A stretch of DNA of 49,807 nt from a virus, in the IMG/VR virus record IMGVR_UViG_3300009155_006780, positions 1 to 49,807 of that record. One strand, written 5' to 3'. Both the position numbers and the translations under genes were made by a program. The stretch's first letter is position 1. The number at the start of each line of letters is the position of its first letter. Positions 6,941-14,928 of the stretch are shown in pieces. The notes under the pieces are model-generated. The model saw nothing but the letters and a program-made list of their open reading frames with translations. It had not been told where the DNA came from and did not search any database.

Positions 6941-7144
6941 ATGGCAAATGACAATATCGTTAAGTTGTGGAATGAGCTAAAGGTTATTTTTGATTCAATT
7001 GAAAATGACATTCAAAAGAATGCTGCTGGCAATGCTTCAGCAGGTGTTCGCTCAAGACGTGGATTGCGTTTTTTGAAGAAGAGACTTACCAATCTCATTA
7101 AAGAAACAATTGAAGTTGAAAAGGCTCGTAGGGAGGCAGAGTAA
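6941..7144 (+). CDS. small basic helical protein
   Basis: Sixty-seven residues. A helical N-terminus is followed by an Ala/Gly/Ser hinge and the basic segment VRSRRGLRFLKKRLTNLIK, ending in a charged helix. Short basic proteins of this shape are frequent in T4-like and jumbo marine phages and may bind DNA or other phage proteins; the function is unknown. There is a good ribosome site (TAAGGAG, 8 bases upstream), and it overlaps the next ATG by one base. Confidence 0.55.
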   Translation: MANDNIVKLWNELKVIFDSIENDIQKNAAGNASAGVRSRRGLRFLKKRLTNLIKETIEVEKARREAE

Positions 7145-7458
7145 TGCCTGCATCATTATATAGATTAGCTGGTAAACCTCATCACACAGAGCCACCTGTT
7201 GTTGTAGAGACAATTGTTGCTCCAAATGAACCTGAAGTTCAGCAGGTTGTCGAAGAGGTTATTCAGCCACCAGAAGTAACAGTTGAAGAAGTTGTTGAGT
7301 CTGCACCTGAGATTGTTGAGCCACCAAAGATTGTTTGGGACTCAACGTGGACACGAACTAAATTGTATCAGGTTACAATTGATGCAGGACTGAGTGTTGA
7401 TGCAACAATGACTAAGGCAAACATTATCAATGTTTTGTCTAAATCAAATATGAGCTGA
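7144..7458 (+). CDS. Pro/Glu/Val-rich linker protein with small C-terminal domain
   Basis: 104 residues. Residues 15-65 are low-complexity Pro, Glu and Val (repeated EVV, PPE and VEE units), suggesting an extended spacer. The last 35 residues (TWTRTKLYQVTIDAGLSVD...TKANIINVLSK) look like a small helical domain of the LEM/SAP/Rho-N type, in which a helix, a turn and a TKANIINVL helix recognise partners or nucleic acid. This resemblance is only structural in feel. The gene converges with the minus-strand gene, and the two overlap by 15 bases at their 3' ends. Confidence 0.55.
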   Translation: MPASLYRLAGKPHHTEPPVVVETIVAPNEPEVQQVVEEVIQPPEVTVEEVVESAPEIVEPPKIVWDSTWTRTKLYQVTIDAGLSVDATMTKANIINVLSKSNMS

Positions 7459-7689
7459 CATTTTGTTGATTGCGATTTTTTCGATTTGACAGATTCTCAT
7501 TCTTGTAACATCAAAAATTTCGCCAACTTCTTGTAGAGTTAAACCAGCTTCATTTCTCTTAGCAGCAATAAGAGCACAGTTTAAATGACAGTTGGAATTC
7601 ATCCATTGACGGCAGCCATTCTTTTCACAGGGGATGGCTGCTTTTTCATGCTCTGCGAAACAGGTAGTATTTTTAACAACATTACTCAC
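7444..7689 (-). CDS. sigma-70 region 4-like small protein with Cys/His clusters
   Basis: An 81-residue protein and the only convincing minus-strand gene in the window. The C-terminus (GLTLQEVGEIFDVTRMRICQIEK, 49-71) is a helix-turn-helix in the style of sigma-70 region 4. The N-terminal half has C10, H14, C21, C26, C34, H35 and C38, which may bind zinc. The start is a GTG at 7689 with GGGAG 7 bases upstream. The open frame extends further but has no better start. It may redirect RNA polymerase at early or middle promoters; proteins with this HTH plus cysteine layout occur in marine phages. It is transcribed divergently from phoH. Confidence 0.7.
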   Translation of the reverse strand: MSNVVKNTTCFAEHEKAAIPCEKNGCRQWMNSNCHLNCALIAAKRNEAGLTLQEVGEIFDVTRMRICQIEKIAINKMSAHI

Positions 7690-7734
7690 ATTTATCTCCC
7701 GGCGGCAGGTTATTTTGTCGCCAACTGATATATC

Positions 7735-7740
7735 ATTATA
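7735..7740 (-). promoter_or_regulatory. candidate -10 box for the sigma-4-like gene
   Basis: On the minus strand this reads TATAAT followed by GAT. It lies 46 bases before the GTG start, leaving a leader of about 38 bases with a good ribosome site. It is followed by a perfect 10-base palindrome TGATATATCA (7726-7735). I see no good -35 box. Confidence 0.4.
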
Positions 7741-7778
7741 CCAAGCGGTGTGTATTTTCACTGCTCTTGGAGGAATAG

Positions 7779-9080
7779 TTGCACGTCCGTAAGATTCTTG
7801 TTGTTGATACCTCCGTTCTGTTGCATGATATGCACAGTATCCATTCATTTCCTGGGAATGATGTCTTTCTTCCACTCATCGTTTTAGATGAGCTTGATCG
7901 ATTCAAAGAAAGACAGGATCTTGTAGGTTCGTCAGCGCGATATGTTAATCGATTCCTTGATTCACTTCGCAAAAAGGGTGAAAAGCTTTTTGATGGAGTT
8001 CATCTTGAAAATGATCAAACAATTAAAGTTGAAAGTGAGCTTTCAAAAGCAAGCATTACTTTGCCAGATGGACTTGATCCTAAGAAGGGTGATAATCAGT
8101 TAATTGCTGTTGCACTTGGTCTGCAAGCAGCTAATCCGTTAACTCCTGTTAAAGTTGTTACCAAAGATATCAACTTAAGAGTTAAGTGTGATGCACTTGG
8201 TCTGATAGCTGAGGATTATTACAAAGATCATATCAAGAGTGTTAAAGAAGGTGGACAGATGTATTCTGGACAGACCCACCTTGAAATTGATGACTATCTA
8301 ATTGATAAGTTCTATTCAGACAGTTACATCAATTTAAAGTCACATGATCTACTTCCCAACCAATTTGTTGTTGCTACATCCAATATAAATCCAAAGAAGT
8401 CTTTCATTGGAATTCACAAGAATAATGTGATTAGTCAGGTGAATTTGACTTGCAGTGGATTTACAGGCAGAAGCAAAGAACAGAATTTTGCTATCCATAT
8501 GTTGATGGATCAAACAATTCCTCTTGTTTCATTGTCAGGATTGGCTGGTAGTGGTAAGACGTTTCTTACACTTGCTGCTGCAATGCAAGGATACAACGAC
8601 AAAAAGTATAAGAGAATTGTAATCACACGATCAATTGAGCCTGTTGGAAAGGAAATTGGGTTTCTTCCCGGTGATCTTGAAGACAAGATGGCTCCTTGGC
8701 TTGCTCCAATTGTTGATAACTTTAGACAAGTCTATCGTGATGTGAGTTATTTTGAAGCAATGAGAAGAAAGGGTGATATCGAAATTGCTCCACTCGCATT
8801 TATTCGCGGAAGAACATTCAGCGATGCATTTATAATTGTTGACGAAGCTCAAAATACAACTATTCATGAGTTGAAGACAATCATCACTAGAACAGGTCAT
8901 AACAGCAAGATTGTTCTTCTTGGTGATACTGATCAGATTGACACTCCTTATATTGACAGTTATAGCAATGGTCTTACCGTTGCTGTAGAAAAGTTAAAGT
9001 CTTCTGATTTGACAGCACACATCACTCTTGAAAAGGGAGAGCGCTCTGAGCTTGCAACTCTAGCAGGTCAAATGCTCTAG
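7779..9080 (+). CDS. phoH: PIN domain-PhoH ATPase (PhoH2-like)
   Basis: A 433-residue fusion. Residues 1-150 are a PIN ribonuclease domain (VVDTSVLLHD with D10, LDELDRFK 36-43, GDNQLIA 104-110, TKDINLRVK 128-136, the usual acidic positions). Residues 230-433 are a PhoH ATPase with Walker A GLAGSGKT (254-261) and Walker B IIVDEAQN (352-359). PhoH2 proteins couple RNA unwinding to cleavage. PhoH genes are widespread in marine phages, though their role is unsettled. The start is TTG, supported by GGAGG 5 bases upstream and by the PIN strand starting at residue 6. Confidence 0.92.
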   Translation: MHVRKILVVDTSVLLHDMHSIHSFPGNDVFLPLIVLDELDRFKERQDLVGSSARYVNRFLDSLRKKGEKLFDGVHLENDQTIKVESELSKASITLPDGLDPKKGDNQLIAVALGLQAANPLTPVKVVTKDINLRVKCDALGLIAEDYYKDHIKSVKEGGQMYSGQTHLEIDDYLIDKFYSDSYINLKSHDLLPNQFVVATSNINPKKSFIGIHKNNVISQVNLTCSGFTGRSKEQNFAIHMLMDQTIPLVSLSGLAGSGKTFLTLAAAMQGYNDKKYKRIVITRSIEPVGKEIGFLPGDLEDKMAPWLAPIVDNFRQVYRDVSYFEAMRRKGDIEIAPLAFIRGRTFSDAFIIVDEAQNTTIHELKTIITRTGHNSKIVLLGDTDQIDTPYIDSYSNGLTVAVEKLKSSDLTAHITLEKGERSELATLAGQML

Positions 9081-9081
9081 T

Positions 9082-9101
9082 TTTGAATATTTAGATTCAG
9101 G
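9082..9101 (+). promoter_or_regulatory. hairpin overlapping a ribosome binding site
   Basis: TTTGAAT (9082-9088) pairs with ATTCAGG (9095-9101) around a 6-base loop: 7 bp, two of them G-T. The 3' arm covers half of the AGGAGG ribosome site (9099-9104) of the gene starting at 9114. Weak on its own, but it fits a pattern seen at other starts in this window. Confidence 0.3.
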
Positions 9102-9113
9102 AGGCTGCTTGTC

Positions 9114-9440
9114 GTGCCTACAAGAATTGACTTACAACGTTATAAAAAGACGTATCCTTTTCTACGTCAGCAGCCTAGAATCTTTTATTTAAACGAAACT
9201 GAGGACACTTTGGCTCAAGCTACTATTGAAACAGCTACAGTAAGTTTTGGTGGAAATGATAGCATCACGTACACTTTCACCAAAACTTTTACAACAACAC
9301 CAACGGTGACAGTTTCACCAATTGGAACTACGTCAAATTTCAATGTCTATATTGATTCATCATCAATTACACAAGTTGTTATAAAAGCATCAGTGCCAAA
9401 TACTGACTCAGTTAATATTAGCATTATGGAAGTTACCTGA
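9114..9440 (+). CDS. small virion-surface protein (fibre or lectin-like)
   Basis: A 108-residue protein with a short basic N-terminus and then Thr/Ser/Val-rich alternating beta sequence (TVSFGGNDSITYTFTKTF, then TPTVTVSPIG). The FTTTPTVTVSP...VVIKAS pattern resembles H-type lectin-like modules found in phage tail proteins. It starts at GTG behind a consensus AGGAGG. It is immediately followed by two tail-fibre-like genes and overlaps the first by one base, so it probably belongs to the same structure. No close family is recognised. Confidence 0.55.
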   Translation: MPTRIDLQRYKKTYPFLRQQPRIFYLNETEDTLAQATIETATVSFGGNDSITYTFTKTFTTTPTVTVSPIGTTSNFNVYIDSSSITQVVIKASVPNTDSVNISIMEVT

Positions 9441-10423
9441 TGGCATCAAATGATTTTCAAACTCGTGTAATACGAACAAATCAAATTATTTATTCAGGTT
9501 CTTCAAATTCAAAGCCTTTGCTTGTTTATGGAACTGGATCAGCAATTGATAACATTGGTGGAATACTTTCAGCCCATTTTACAACTGGTAGTGACACCTG
9601 GCTTTTCATATCAGGATCTAAATCATCAAAAGGAACATCAACAAGAGGAGTTGCAACATTTGGTGGTGATGTTGTTGTTTCAGGAACAATATATGACATA
9701 AATGGAAATTCATACACAACTTCTGGGTCAACTCCAGGAGGTATAAATTTACAGGTTCAGTTTAATGATGGTGGGTCAACGTTTGGCGGAAATTCAAATT
9801 TCACATTTAATAAAACAACTGGTAATACAGCAATTGGTGGAACTCTTGCACTCGGAGGAGATTTAGGAGTTAATGGTGGTGATATCACATCAACATCAAC
9901 AACTGCAACAATTTTTTCAACCAATGTTACATCTCTTAGTCTTGCAAATGTTGCATCAACAGTAACTGTTGGAGGTTCATCATCATCGTCAACAGCGTTC
10001 ACATTTAATCTTGCTACAAACAGAATTAATAATTCAACATTAAATCTTGGAACTGGCGCTGCAGGTCTTGGGTCTACAAAAACTTTAAACATTGGCGTGG
10101 GTGGATTACAAGGATCAACAACAATAATCAATCTTGGAAATGTTAATACAACAGGTTCTGCCACCATCAATATGTCAGGATCATTTAATGTCACTGGAAC
10201 AATGACAATGAGTGGTTCAATAATTCCTTCAGCTGACACTGCATATACTCTTGGAACTGCAACAAAGAGATGGGCACATGTTTATACAGGTGACCTTCAT
10301 TTAAGAAATGATCGTGGTGACTGGACAATCATTGAAGAAAATGATTACTTAAGAATTAAAAATAATAAAAATGGTAAAAACTTCAAAATTGTTATGCAAG
10401 AGATCGATTACATAGATACTTAA
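9440..10423 (+). CDS. tail fibre-like structural protein A
   Basis: A 327-residue, Gly/Ser/Thr/Asn-rich, repetitive beta protein typical of phage fibres. A linker SGSTPGGINLQVQFND near residue 95 starts a repeat-like region. The last 64 residues (264-327) form a module with W, TGDLHLRNDRGD and a KNGKNFK end, which is shared with the next gene. Such modules recur in fibre and neck proteins of T4-like marine phages. It has no visible adhesin or enzyme motif. The sequence downstream of 9114 forms a tight three-gene unit, probably expressed late. Confidence 0.75.
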   Translation: MASNDFQTRVIRTNQIIYSGSSNSKPLLVYGTGSAIDNIGGILSAHFTTGSDTWLFISGSKSSKGTSTRGVATFGGDVVVSGTIYDINGNSYTTSGSTPGGINLQVQFNDGGSTFGGNSNFTFNKTTGNTAIGGTLALGGDLGVNGGDITSTSTTATIFSTNVTSLSLANVASTVTVGGSSSSSTAFTFNLATNRINNSTLNLGTGAAGLGSTKTLNIGVGGLQGSTTIINLGNVNTTGSATINMSGSFNVTGTMTMSGSIIPSADTAYTLGTATKRWAHVYTGDLHLRNDRGDWTIIEENDYLRIKNNKNGKNFKIVMQEIDYIDT

Positions 10424-10444
10424 GTTTTGTACTGAGGTGTTATA

Positions 10445-11794
10445 ATGGCTTTTGTAGGTTCTCTTTCATCTTCACTTGGTGGTTCAACGATTGTTGTAAC
10501 AGGATCTCTTATTCCTGATGTCGCTACCGCCAACTTTAATCTTGGTGACCCTTCCAATAAGTGGAGAACAATCAATTCAACTTATATTACTGGAACATTG
10601 AGAAAAGTTGACGCTTCAAATGATATTTTGGCTGCAGGTACTGGCATCACTCTAAATTATAACGCTTTAGGGCAATGGGAAATTACAGGAGCAGCAGGCT
10701 CCTCTCCAGGTGGCGCCAACACACACGTTCAGTTTAATAACAACGGTGCGTTTGCCGGTAATGCAAACTTAGCATTTGCAACTGGAACAAACACACTTTC
10801 AACAACAAATGTATCTGCGACCACCGTATCGGCGTCAAATATTGTTCCAACTTCAACTAAGATATTTGTAGCTGGTCAAGGCAAGGTGGTTCCTTCAAAT
10901 TTTGGATCTGATGCACTCATTTTCGTTTCTGGAACTGATGCTGATAGAATGATTGTTGGCGGAACGCTTGTTCTATCGGGTGATGTTTATGCTAAGAACG
11001 CATCTGGTGCAAACACTGTTCAGATTAGCGCACTTAATGGAACAGTAAGCGGGTCTGGTAACTTTTCAACAGCTGCCGACCTTGCAGTCCAGGGTAACGC
11101 AACAATTACAGGGAATGCGACAGTTACAGGCGATCTCACCGTAAATGGAACAACAACAACAGTGAATGTTAATAACATGACTGTTGAGGATCCTATCATT
11201 GGTCTTGGATTCACCAACTCTACAACAGGTTCAGCAGGAGATCGTGGTTTTATTGGTGGAATCACTGGCGGCCAAAACGTTGCATTTGCATGGTCTGAAG
11301 GCAACTCATCATTCGTTCATGCTAGAACAACAACAAACCCAGACACAGCTGGTGCAATAACAATTTCATCATACCTTCCTACACGAGCAAGTGTATTCCA
11401 GGTAAATGGAACAAACGCAGTTTTGACATCATCTGACGGTAGCAACCTTGATTTGCTCTCAGCTTCACGCCTTAGAATTTCAGGCTCAACAAGCGTTCAG
11501 GTAACTGGATCAGTGTATGTTGGTGGTGCTGGAAGAACAGTAAGTTTCCTTGCTGATACTGTGTCGTTCACATCTTTGGTCAATTCAAACTTTGTTCCAC
11601 AGGCCGATGTAACATATGATCTTGGATCTTCAGGAAGTCGTTGGAGAAACATTTACACTGGTGACTTGCATCTTAGAAATGATCGCGGCGACTATACATT
11701 GATCGAAGAAGCTGACTTCCTTTCAATTAGATTTAACAAGACAGGTAAGCGCTACAAGTTCCTTCTTGAACGTGTTCCAGAACTTGATGAGTAA
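10445..11794 (+). CDS. tail fibre-like structural protein B (paralogue of A)
   Basis: 449 residues with the same plan as the preceding gene: an N-terminal unit, a PGGANTHVQFNNNGAF linker, Thr/Val/Ala-rich beta repeats and the 64-residue C-terminal module (386-449, TGDLHLRNDRGD). By hand count, 33 of 64 residues of the module match protein A without gaps. The N-terminal segment (DVATANFNLGDPSNKWRTI) looks like a second copy of the start of the module. It is probably a virion fibre or collar protein and a candidate acceptor for sugars made by the adjacent island. Confidence 0.75.
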   Translation: MAFVGSLSSSLGGSTIVVTGSLIPDVATANFNLGDPSNKWRTINSTYITGTLRKVDASNDILAAGTGITLNYNALGQWEITGAAGSSPGGANTHVQFNNNGAFAGNANLAFATGTNTLSTTNVSATTVSASNIVPTSTKIFVAGQGKVVPSNFGSDALIFVSGTDADRMIVGGTLVLSGDVYAKNASGANTVQISALNGTVSGSGNFSTAADLAVQGNATITGNATVTGDLTVNGTTTTVNVNNMTVEDPIIGLGFTNSTTGSAGDRGFIGGITGGQNVAFAWSEGNSSFVHARTTTNPDTAGAITISSYLPTRASVFQVNGTNAVLTSSDGSNLDLLSASRLRISGSTSVQVTGSVYVGGAGRTVSFLADTVSFTSLVNSNFVPQADVTYDLGSSGSRWRNIYTGDLHLRNDRGDYTLIEEADFLSIRFNKTGKRYKFLLERVPELDE

Positions 11795-11808
11795 ATAATG
11801 TAATGATT

Positions 11809-11836
11809 TAGGTAATCGTTTGACGGCGATTACTTA
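11809..11836 (+). promoter_or_regulatory. hairpin enclosing a TTG start codon
   Basis: TAGGTAATCG (11809-11818) pairs with CGATTACTTA (11827-11836): 10 bp with one G-T. The TTG start (11820-11822) lies in the 8-base loop and the AGG ribosome site lies in the 5' arm. This would limit translation of the glycosyltransferase until the stem opens. Found by eye. Confidence 0.4.
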
Positions 11837-13430
11837 TAATCAATACATGTTCACAAGTCCTTTTACAATAGAATCCGTGCCTAAAGTCCTGTTTGTGCAG
11901 GACTTTTTGCTTTCTGATCTTGTTGGCGGTGCTGAGTTATCGATGGATGCTCTTCATAGATCAGCTCCCGTTAAGTTTGGTGTTGTCAGATCAAATCAAC
12001 TCACTAGAGAAATAGTAGAAGCTAACGCAAAAGCGCACTGGGTTTTTGGTAATTTTGCTAACCTTGATCCATACTTAATTGCTGCTTTTAGCCAGTCATC
12101 TGTTAGTTACTCTGTGTTTGAACATGATTATAAATTTTGCCGCTGGAGATCTGTTGAAAGACATCTAATAGAAAGTGGAGAGGAGTGCGAGTGTGAGACA
12201 GAGCCTTGGGGTAAGCTTGTTGAAAAATTTTATCTGAATGCAAAGCAAGTTTGGTTCTGCTCACAAAAGCATATGGAAAGATATTTTCAAAGATTTCCAA
12301 GTTTAAAAACCGCCAATTGCTCAGTCTTATCAGCAGTTTTTGGGGATGAGTTCTTTCAAAAAATTGTCCCTCTCATTAATTCATTGCCAAACCGCAAGAA
12401 AAGTGGGTGGCTTACCCTTGACTCTAGTAGTTGGATAAAGGGGACAGATACAGCTAAATTGTGGCTTGAGGCCAATGGCAAAACATATAAATTAATTAAA
12501 GAATTAACTCCTGAACAGGTTCTTGAAGAGATGGCAAATGCTGAGGGGTTTGTTTGTCTTCCTAAAGGAGCTGATGTTTCAAACAGAATGGTTACTGAAG
12601 CTAAGTTACTGGGTTGTAAGATAGTCACAAACGAAAATGTTCAGCATGTAGGAGAAGAGTGGCTGAATTATGATGTAAATAATTCACTTTCATGGCTACA
12701 CAATAGAAAAAATGTATTCTGGCAAAGAACACTTGATATCATAAATGAAAAAAATGATATTGGACAAAGACTATTGATCAAATTTCCAACGCGTGGTCGT
12801 CCTGAAAAATTCTTTAATGTTCTTGACAAATACGTCAGCATGAGTAGATCAAAAAATGTAAGATTTTTAATAAGTTGTGACTTTGATGATCAAACAATGA
12901 ATAATGACAATGTAAAAGAGCGTCTGAAGACTTATTCAAATCTTGAATTCCATTTTGGAAATAGTAAGACCAAAATTCAGGCAATTAACGCTGACTTAGA
13001 GGGTCAGGATTTTGATATTTGTCTTCTTGCATCTGATGATATGATACCTCAGGTAGACGGATACGATTTAATCATACAAAAGATGATGAAGGTTAATTAT
13101 CCAGATCTTGATGGTGTTATCTGGTTTTCAGATGGATATCAAAAGAAAAAGTTGAATACTTTGACAATTGTTGGTAAAAAATATTACGACAGGTTTGGTT
13201 ATCTTTACCATCCTGACTATACGTCATTTTACTGTGATAATGAATTTATGTCAGTTGCATTTATTTACGGGAAACAAACTTATGTTGATGATGTAATAAT
13301 CAAACATGAGCATCCTGATAATACACATGACAACATTGACATGACCTATGCAATTAACAATCAACATGTTATGAGAGATCAAATGGTATTTATAAATCGA
13401 TCAAAATTGATGTTTGGAATTAAAATATGA
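11820..13430 (+). CDS. two-domain glycosyltransferase
   Basis: A 536-residue protein that appears to join two glycosyltransferase folds. Residues about 20-300 resemble a GT-B domain (KVLFVQDFLLSDLVGGAELSM, then SWIKGTDTAKLW, then EGFVCLPKGADVSNRMVTEA, like the sugar-nucleotide-binding part of GT4). Residues about 310-536 resemble GT-A/family 2 (LLIKFPTRGRPEKF, a strand with SCDFDD, then LASDDMIPQVDGYD, a possible metal-binding DD motif). It opens the glycan island and overlaps the next gene by 4 bases. The TTG start is favoured by an upstream AGG; the next ATG (11847) has no ribosome site. Donor and acceptor are unknown. Confidence 0.7.
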   Translation: MTAITYNQYMFTSPFTIESVPKVLFVQDFLLSDLVGGAELSMDALHRSAPVKFGVVRSNQLTREIVEANAKAHWVFGNFANLDPYLIAAFSQSSVSYSVFEHDYKFCRWRSVERHLIESGEECECETEPWGKLVEKFYLNAKQVWFCSQKHMERYFQRFPSLKTANCSVLSAVFGDEFFQKIVPLINSLPNRKKSGWLTLDSSSWIKGTDTAKLWLEANGKTYKLIKELTPEQVLEEMANAEGFVCLPKGADVSNRMVTEAKLLGCKIVTNENVQHVGEEWLNYDVNNSLSWLHNRKNVFWQRTLDIINEKNDIGQRLLIKFPTRGRPEKFFNVLDKYVSMSRSKNVRFLISCDFDDQTMNNDNVKERLKTYSNLEFHFGNSKTKIQAINADLEGQDFDICLLASDDMIPQVDGYDLIIQKMMKVNYPDLDGVIWFSDGYQKKKLNTLTIVGKKYYDRFGYLYHPDYTSFYCDNEFMSVAFIYGKQTYVDDVIIKHEHPDNTHDNIDMTYAINNQHVMRDQMVFINRSKLMFGIKI

Positions 13431-14068
13431 GAGTTGTTTCATACTCACTTTGGGGTGATAATCCCAAATATAACATTGGTGCAATACGAAATGCTGAACA
13501 AGTAAAAAAATTCTATCCTGGATGGGAAGCAAGATTTTATGTAGGATCTAATACGCCTCAGGCTACTATTGCATCTCTAAAAGACAAAGGCGCCAATGTA
13601 ATTGAAATGAACACACCAGGTGATTGGACAGGTATGTTTTGGAGATTTTATGCTGCCTCTGATCTTGAAGTTGATGTTATGATTAGCAGAGATTGTGATA
13701 GTAGGATTACACATCGAGAAGTAACAGCAGTAAATCAATGGCTGCAAAGTAATTTGATGTTTCATATTATGAGAGATCATCCTCATCATGCTATTGAAAT
13801 TCTTGGCGGAATGTGGGGTGTTCGAGCTCCATTATTAAGAAATATGAAAGAAATGATTGACAATTATGTAAAAGGAAATTTTTGGCAAGTTGATCAAAAT
13901 TTCTTAAAAGAATTAATATATCCGCAAGTTGCACCATACTCTATGGTGCATGATGAGTTTTTTCAAGGAGCAAAGTTTCCTACTCCTAGAATAGGAAAAG
14001 AATTTGTAGGTCTTTCATTTGATGAAAATGATATTCCTGTACAAGAGCAACTGGATTCTTTGAAATGA
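13427..14068 (+). CDS. GT-A-like glycosyltransferase
   Basis: A 213-residue protein with MRVVSYSLWGDNPKYNIGAIRN at the start, FYVG as a Rossmann-like strand, and a DxD-type motif in SRDCDSRITHRE (87-98). GGMWGVRAP and HDEFFQG (with its acidic residues) are typical of small GT-A transferases found in marine phage and bacterial glycan clusters. It probably transfers a hexose from a nucleotide sugar with divalent metal. ATGA overlaps at both ends couple it to its neighbours. Confidence 0.65.
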   Translation: MRVVSYSLWGDNPKYNIGAIRNAEQVKKFYPGWEARFYVGSNTPQATIASLKDKGANVIEMNTPGDWTGMFWRFYAASDLEVDVMISRDCDSRITHREVTAVNQWLQSNLMFHIMRDHPHHAIEILGGMWGVRAPLLRNMKEMIDNYVKGNFWQVDQNFLKELIYPQVAPYSMVHDEFFQGAKFPTPRIGKEFVGLSFDENDIPVQEQLDSLK

Positions 14069-14925
14069 AATTTCTTATCATTCAAGAAAAAGGTCGACAT
14101 GAGGCAAATCGTGAATTTCGTGAAGCTTTATGTTTAAAGCGAGGAATTGAGCGAGCAGGTCATCACGCAATTGTCTGGGGGTTAAACTACGACAATTTTT
14201 TAATATCTTTTGATGATATATCAAAAGATTGCGACGCACTTATCAGTTTAGAAAACTATGACACAGGATGGCATCCTAATATTTCAAATTTCAAAGGAAA
14301 GAAAATATTTTGGAGCATAGATTCTCATTGCGCTCTTTATAACCATCAGCAACATTGTAGAAAAAATAAATTTGATTTACTTTTACTTTCTAATATTCAT
14401 CATGCTGAATATTTTAAAGGATTAGTTGATTCAATTTCATGGTTTCCAAATGGATATCCAAGTGATTTAATAAAGCCAGATGAAACAATCATTCGCAACG
14501 TTGATGTAGGGTTTTGTGGATCACTTATTGGAAATCGTGACCAATGGTTAAAAATGCTTGAATCTAAATTTCAAGTTAAAAGAGACATTTTTAAACTTGG
14601 GAATGATATGGTAAAATCATTATCAAGTTATAAAATTGCTTTTAATTTGAATATCGCTGATGATATAAACTTTAGAACATTTGAAGCTACTGGCTCTGGT
14701 GCTTTACTTATAACAAACTATACTCCTAACTTAGAAAAACTTTTTAAAATTAATGAAGAAATTGTAATATTTGAAAGTTGTGAAGATCTTCTAGAAAAAA
14801 TTAGATTTTTGCTTAATAATGATGATATTAGAAATAAGATTTCACAAGCTGGATTTAAAAAATCAAAAGAACATCATTCTTACGATGTTCGATCATTATC
14901 ATTAATTCAAATGACTGAAGGATAA
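14065..14925 (+). CDS. CgeB-like glycosyltransferase
   Basis: A 286-residue protein resembling the CgeB/Glyco_trans_1_2 type of GT-B fold. It shows KIFWSIDSHC (95-104), a middle strand LLLLSNIHHAEYF, then SWFPNGYP, DVGFCGSLIGNRDQWL, and a C-terminal FRTFEATGSGALLITNYTPNLEKLF with the Glu typical of the nucleotide-sugar pocket, followed by the LLNNDDIRNKISQAGF end. It is coupled to the preceding gene by a 4-base overlap. The local base composition is very AT-rich. Acceptor and donor are unknown. Confidence 0.75.
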   Translation: MKFLIIQEKGRHEANREFREALCLKRGIERAGHHAIVWGLNYDNFLISFDDISKDCDALISLENYDTGWHPNISNFKGKKIFWSIDSHCALYNHQQHCRKNKFDLLLLSNIHHAEYFKGLVDSISWFPNGYPSDLIKPDETIIRNVDVGFCGSLIGNRDQWLKMLESKFQVKRDIFKLGNDMVKSLSSYKIAFNLNIADDINFRTFEATGSGALLITNYTPNLEKLFKINEEIVIFESCEDLLEKIRFLLNNDDIRNKISQAGFKKSKEHHSYDVRSLSLIQMTEG

Positions 14926-14928
14926 ATA

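Noticed and set aside
7690-7875. Longer version of the minus-strand gene reaching 7875
   Set aside because: The upstream part overlaps the phoH start in antisense and has no good ribosome site, whereas GTG 7689 has GGGAG at proper distance and the Cys/HTH region begins after it.
9757-10239. 160-codon minus-strand open frame rich in Pro, Val and Asp
   Set aside because: It is the antisense image of a repetitive Gly/Thr/Asn-rich fibre gene; no start signal, and composition fully explained by the plus-strand gene.
13391-13398. TATAAATC as a late promoter before the gene at 13427
   Set aside because: It lies inside coding sequence of an AT-rich genome where such octamers occur often by chance; similar matches are present at 9742 and 35115.
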